Shown in pieces: positions 62,412-64,000 of a stretch of 64,000 nucleotides of DNA (positions are counted from its first letter, which is position 1; each line of letters begins with the position of its first letter). The position numbers and the translations under genes were made by a program. The stretch spans positions 1 through 64,000 of the forward strand of contig NZ_JAUFQJ010000004.1 in assembly GCF_030409685.1 (NCBI RefSeq). Reading direction: 5' to 3'. The notes under the pieces were generated by a model. That model searched no databases. It was not told the origin of the DNA and was given only the letters and a program-made list of their open reading frames with translations. The DNA comes from Ferruginibacter paludis (GTDB lineage Bacteria > Bacteroidota > Bacteroidia > Chitinophagales > Chitinophagaceae).

Positions 62412-63449
62412 ATGACAAAAGAAATAACGATTTACGACATTGCCAGAGAGCTCAAGCTGTCCCCTGCCACTATCAGCCGCGGATTAAAAAGCAGTAAAGT
62501 AATTAACAAGGGTACGGTTAAAAGAATTTTGGAAAAGGCAGAAGAGTTAGGCTATCGCCATAACAATTTTGCCAGCAGTCTGCGTAAACAAAAGTCGCAT
62601 ACCATTGGTGTACTGCTGCATGAGCTTAACAGCAACTTTATTACTTCCGTATTATCTGGCATTGAAAAAATAACAGCAGAAGCGGGCTATGATATTATCA
62701 TTGCCCACTCCGGTGAGAGTTATGAAAAAGAAGTATCCAATGTTACCAACCTGTTTCATAAACGGGTTGATGGATTGATTGCTTCTTTATCTTTTACCAC
62801 AGAAAACCTGGACCACTTTAAACTTTTTTTTGAAAAGAATATTCCTGTAATATTTTTTGACCGGGCGGATGAAAATAGTGACAGCACGCATGTTATAATA
62901 GATAATTATAAATGCGGGTATACGGTAACACAACACCTGGTTGAGCAAGGTTGTAAACGCATTGTGTTGCTTACTTCCAACTTAAAAAGAAATGTGTATG
63001 CCCAGCGCCACCGCGGTTATGTGGATGCTTTGTTTGATGCCGGCATTCCATACAATAAAAAATTGGTAATGATAAAAGATCTGGGCGAAGAAAGTGCGGT
63101 TGCAGCGGCTCATGAAATTTTAAAGATGAAACCCAGGCCTGACGGACTTTTTGTAACAAACGATTTTAAAGCAGCAGTTTGTATGCAGGAATTGAAAAGA
63201 AACGGTGTGAAAATTCCGGAGGATATTGCCATTGTGGGTTTCAATAATGACGCCATCAGTAAGCTTATCGAGCCACAGTTAAGCACGGTTAATTACCCCG
63301 GCAAAGACATGGGAGAAATTACTGCAAGGAACCTGGTTAATCATTTAAAAGGAGAAGGCAATATAGCTACTACAAGAAGAATTATAGTAAAGTCAGATTT
63401 AATTATCAGGGGATCTTCCTTGCGAAAAAAAGTACATCTGCCTTTGTAG
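62412..63449 (+). CDS. LacI-family transcriptional repressor
   Basis: A 345-residue regulator. The N-terminal helix-turn-helix (about 5-55) reads TIYDIARELKLSPATISRGL followed by a hinge; the periplasmic-binding-protein-like core (about 60-330) has TIGVLLHELNSNFITSVLSG, RVDGLIASLSF, PVIFFDRAD and DGLFVTNDFKAAVCMQE. It would bind a sugar or uronate signal in the cytoplasm and release DNA. The palindromes at 29622, 29839, 62147 and 62338 are likely its sites. It begins divergent from the second sigma/FecR operon and precedes the GntP gene on the other strand. Confidence 0.95.
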   Translation: MTKEITIYDIARELKLSPATISRGLKSSKVINKGTVKRILEKAEELGYRHNNFASSLRKQKSHTIGVLLHELNSNFITSVLSGIEKITAEAGYDIIIAHSGESYEKEVSNVTNLFHKRVDGLIASLSFTTENLDHFKLFFEKNIPVIFFDRADENSDSTHVIIDNYKCGYTVTQHLVEQGCKRIVLLTSNLKRNVYAQRHRGYVDALFDAGIPYNKKLVMIKDLGEESAVAAAHEILKMKPRPDGLFVTNDFKAAVCMQELKRNGVKIPEDIAIVGFNNDAISKLIEPQLSTVNYPGKDMGEITARNLVNHLKGEGNIATTRRIIVKSDLIIRGSSLRKKVHLPL

Positions 63450-63644
63450 CAGCGCATTTTTTTTAACTGATAGCGGGATTTTCGTCTTCGGTAGGATTTG
63501 ATGGCTCATTACAAAAATATGTCTAAACTACCGGCGTTGTATAGAAGCTGGGGCAATATCGCACACCTTTCAAAAGCTTTCTTACACTACCGGCTTCTTC
63601 AAACCAGCTCAATTCAATCTTCAAAAGAATAATGTTGCAGCTAA

Positions 63645-64000
63645 CTAAATAAACAGATTCAATATCAACACGCCTATCAACCCCAGGATGGAAATACCTG
63701 TTTCCATTACAGTCCATGATAAAAATGTTTGCTTTAATGAAAGGCCAAAAAACTCTTTGAACATCCAAAAACCGGAGTCGTTGATGTGCGACCCAAATAC
63801 GCTGCCTGCACCCACCGCCAGCACCATTAGCTCAGGAGATACCACACCCGATGCTACCAGCGGTGTTACCACGCCGGCCGCAGTAATACCTGCCACTGTT
63901 GCAGACCCTATTACCACCCGTAAAAAAGCTGTAACAGCCCATCCGAAAATTAACGGTGGCATCAGCCATTTGCTGCTGAACGATGCGATGTATTGATCGG
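63645..64000 (-). CDS. GntP-family gluconate/uronate permease, C-terminal part
   Basis: The frame enters from the right edge and stops at 63645, giving 118 residues of the C-terminal portion. FLRVVIGSATVAGITAAGVV and GSVFGSHINDSGFWMFKEFF are the conserved last segments of GntP/GntT symporters, with WTVMETGISILGLIGVLIL as the last helix. Members import gluconate, 2-keto-gluconate or uronates with H+. Near a glucuronoxylan cluster it may take up glucuronate or a downstream acid. Its N-terminal two thirds lie outside the window. Confidence 0.93.
   Translation of the reverse strand, partial: DQYIASFSSKWLMPPLIFGWAVTAFLRVVIGSATVAGITAAGVVTPLVASGVVSPELMVLAVGAGSVFGSHINDSGFWMFKEFFGLSLKQTFLSWTVMETGISILGLIGVLILNLFI

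Overview
The window looks like a chromosomal segment of a Bacteroidota bacterium, most likely family Chitinophagaceae. The basis is two SusC/SusD pairs, each behind an ECF sigma factor and a FecR anti-sigma factor, IPT/TIG surface lipoproteins, LytS/LytTR regulators, a type A-like RNase P RNA, AT-rich leaders without Shine-Dalgarno sites, and TTTG / TAnnTTTG promoters. The genus is not resolved.

Layout. 1-2500: a left-edge membrane protein, a tyrosine recombinase and tRNA-Cys, possibly the end of an integrated element. 2583-9433: housekeeping and small-molecule genes (nucleoside phosphorylase, DapF, CorA, NUDIX, GNAT, rnpB, VOC protein) and a secreted jelly-roll protein. 9704-13012: a compact minus-strand cassette with a 46-residue peptide, a terminator-like hairpin, a LpxL-type acyltransferase ending in a PqqD-like domain, then LytS and LytTR. 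This is the best candidate for an undescribed system. 13431-24427: a REC-PAS kinase, RNase HI, a saccharopine/alanine dehydrogenase-like protein, HscB, tRNA-Leu and tRNA-Lys, an 11-PAS kinase and a small PepSY-like secreted protein. 24699-29537: a YdjC-type deacetylase, a 51-residue membrane peptide, UxuA and a GH35-type enzyme. 29949-41738: a plus-strand glucuronoxylan cluster (GH67, SDR, GH10, GPH symporter, GH43, CE1-like esterase, SASA esterase, CE15). 41838-42352: a frameshifted ORF6N gene. 42676-54623: the first sigma/FecR/SusCD operon with two IPT lipoproteins and a clan GH-A lipoprotein. 55075-61947: the second sigma/FecR/SusCD operon, without enzymes. 62412-63449: a LacI regulator. 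63645-64000: the C-terminal part of a GntP permease.

How the genes work together. The SusCD complexes and surface lipoproteins would bind and import xylan fragments. GH10 cuts the backbone, the esterases remove acetyl, feruloyl-type and lignin-linked glucuronoyl groups, and GH67 removes (4-O-methyl)glucuronate. The GPH symporter brings xylo-oligosaccharides or uronate into the cytoplasm, where GH43, the SDR and UxuA act. Near-identical 14-bp palindromes lie between GH35-uxuA and GH67 and in front of lacI, so the LacI protein probably controls the divergent glucuronate genes and itself, while the SusCD operons answer to sigma/anti-sigma signalling from the outer membrane.
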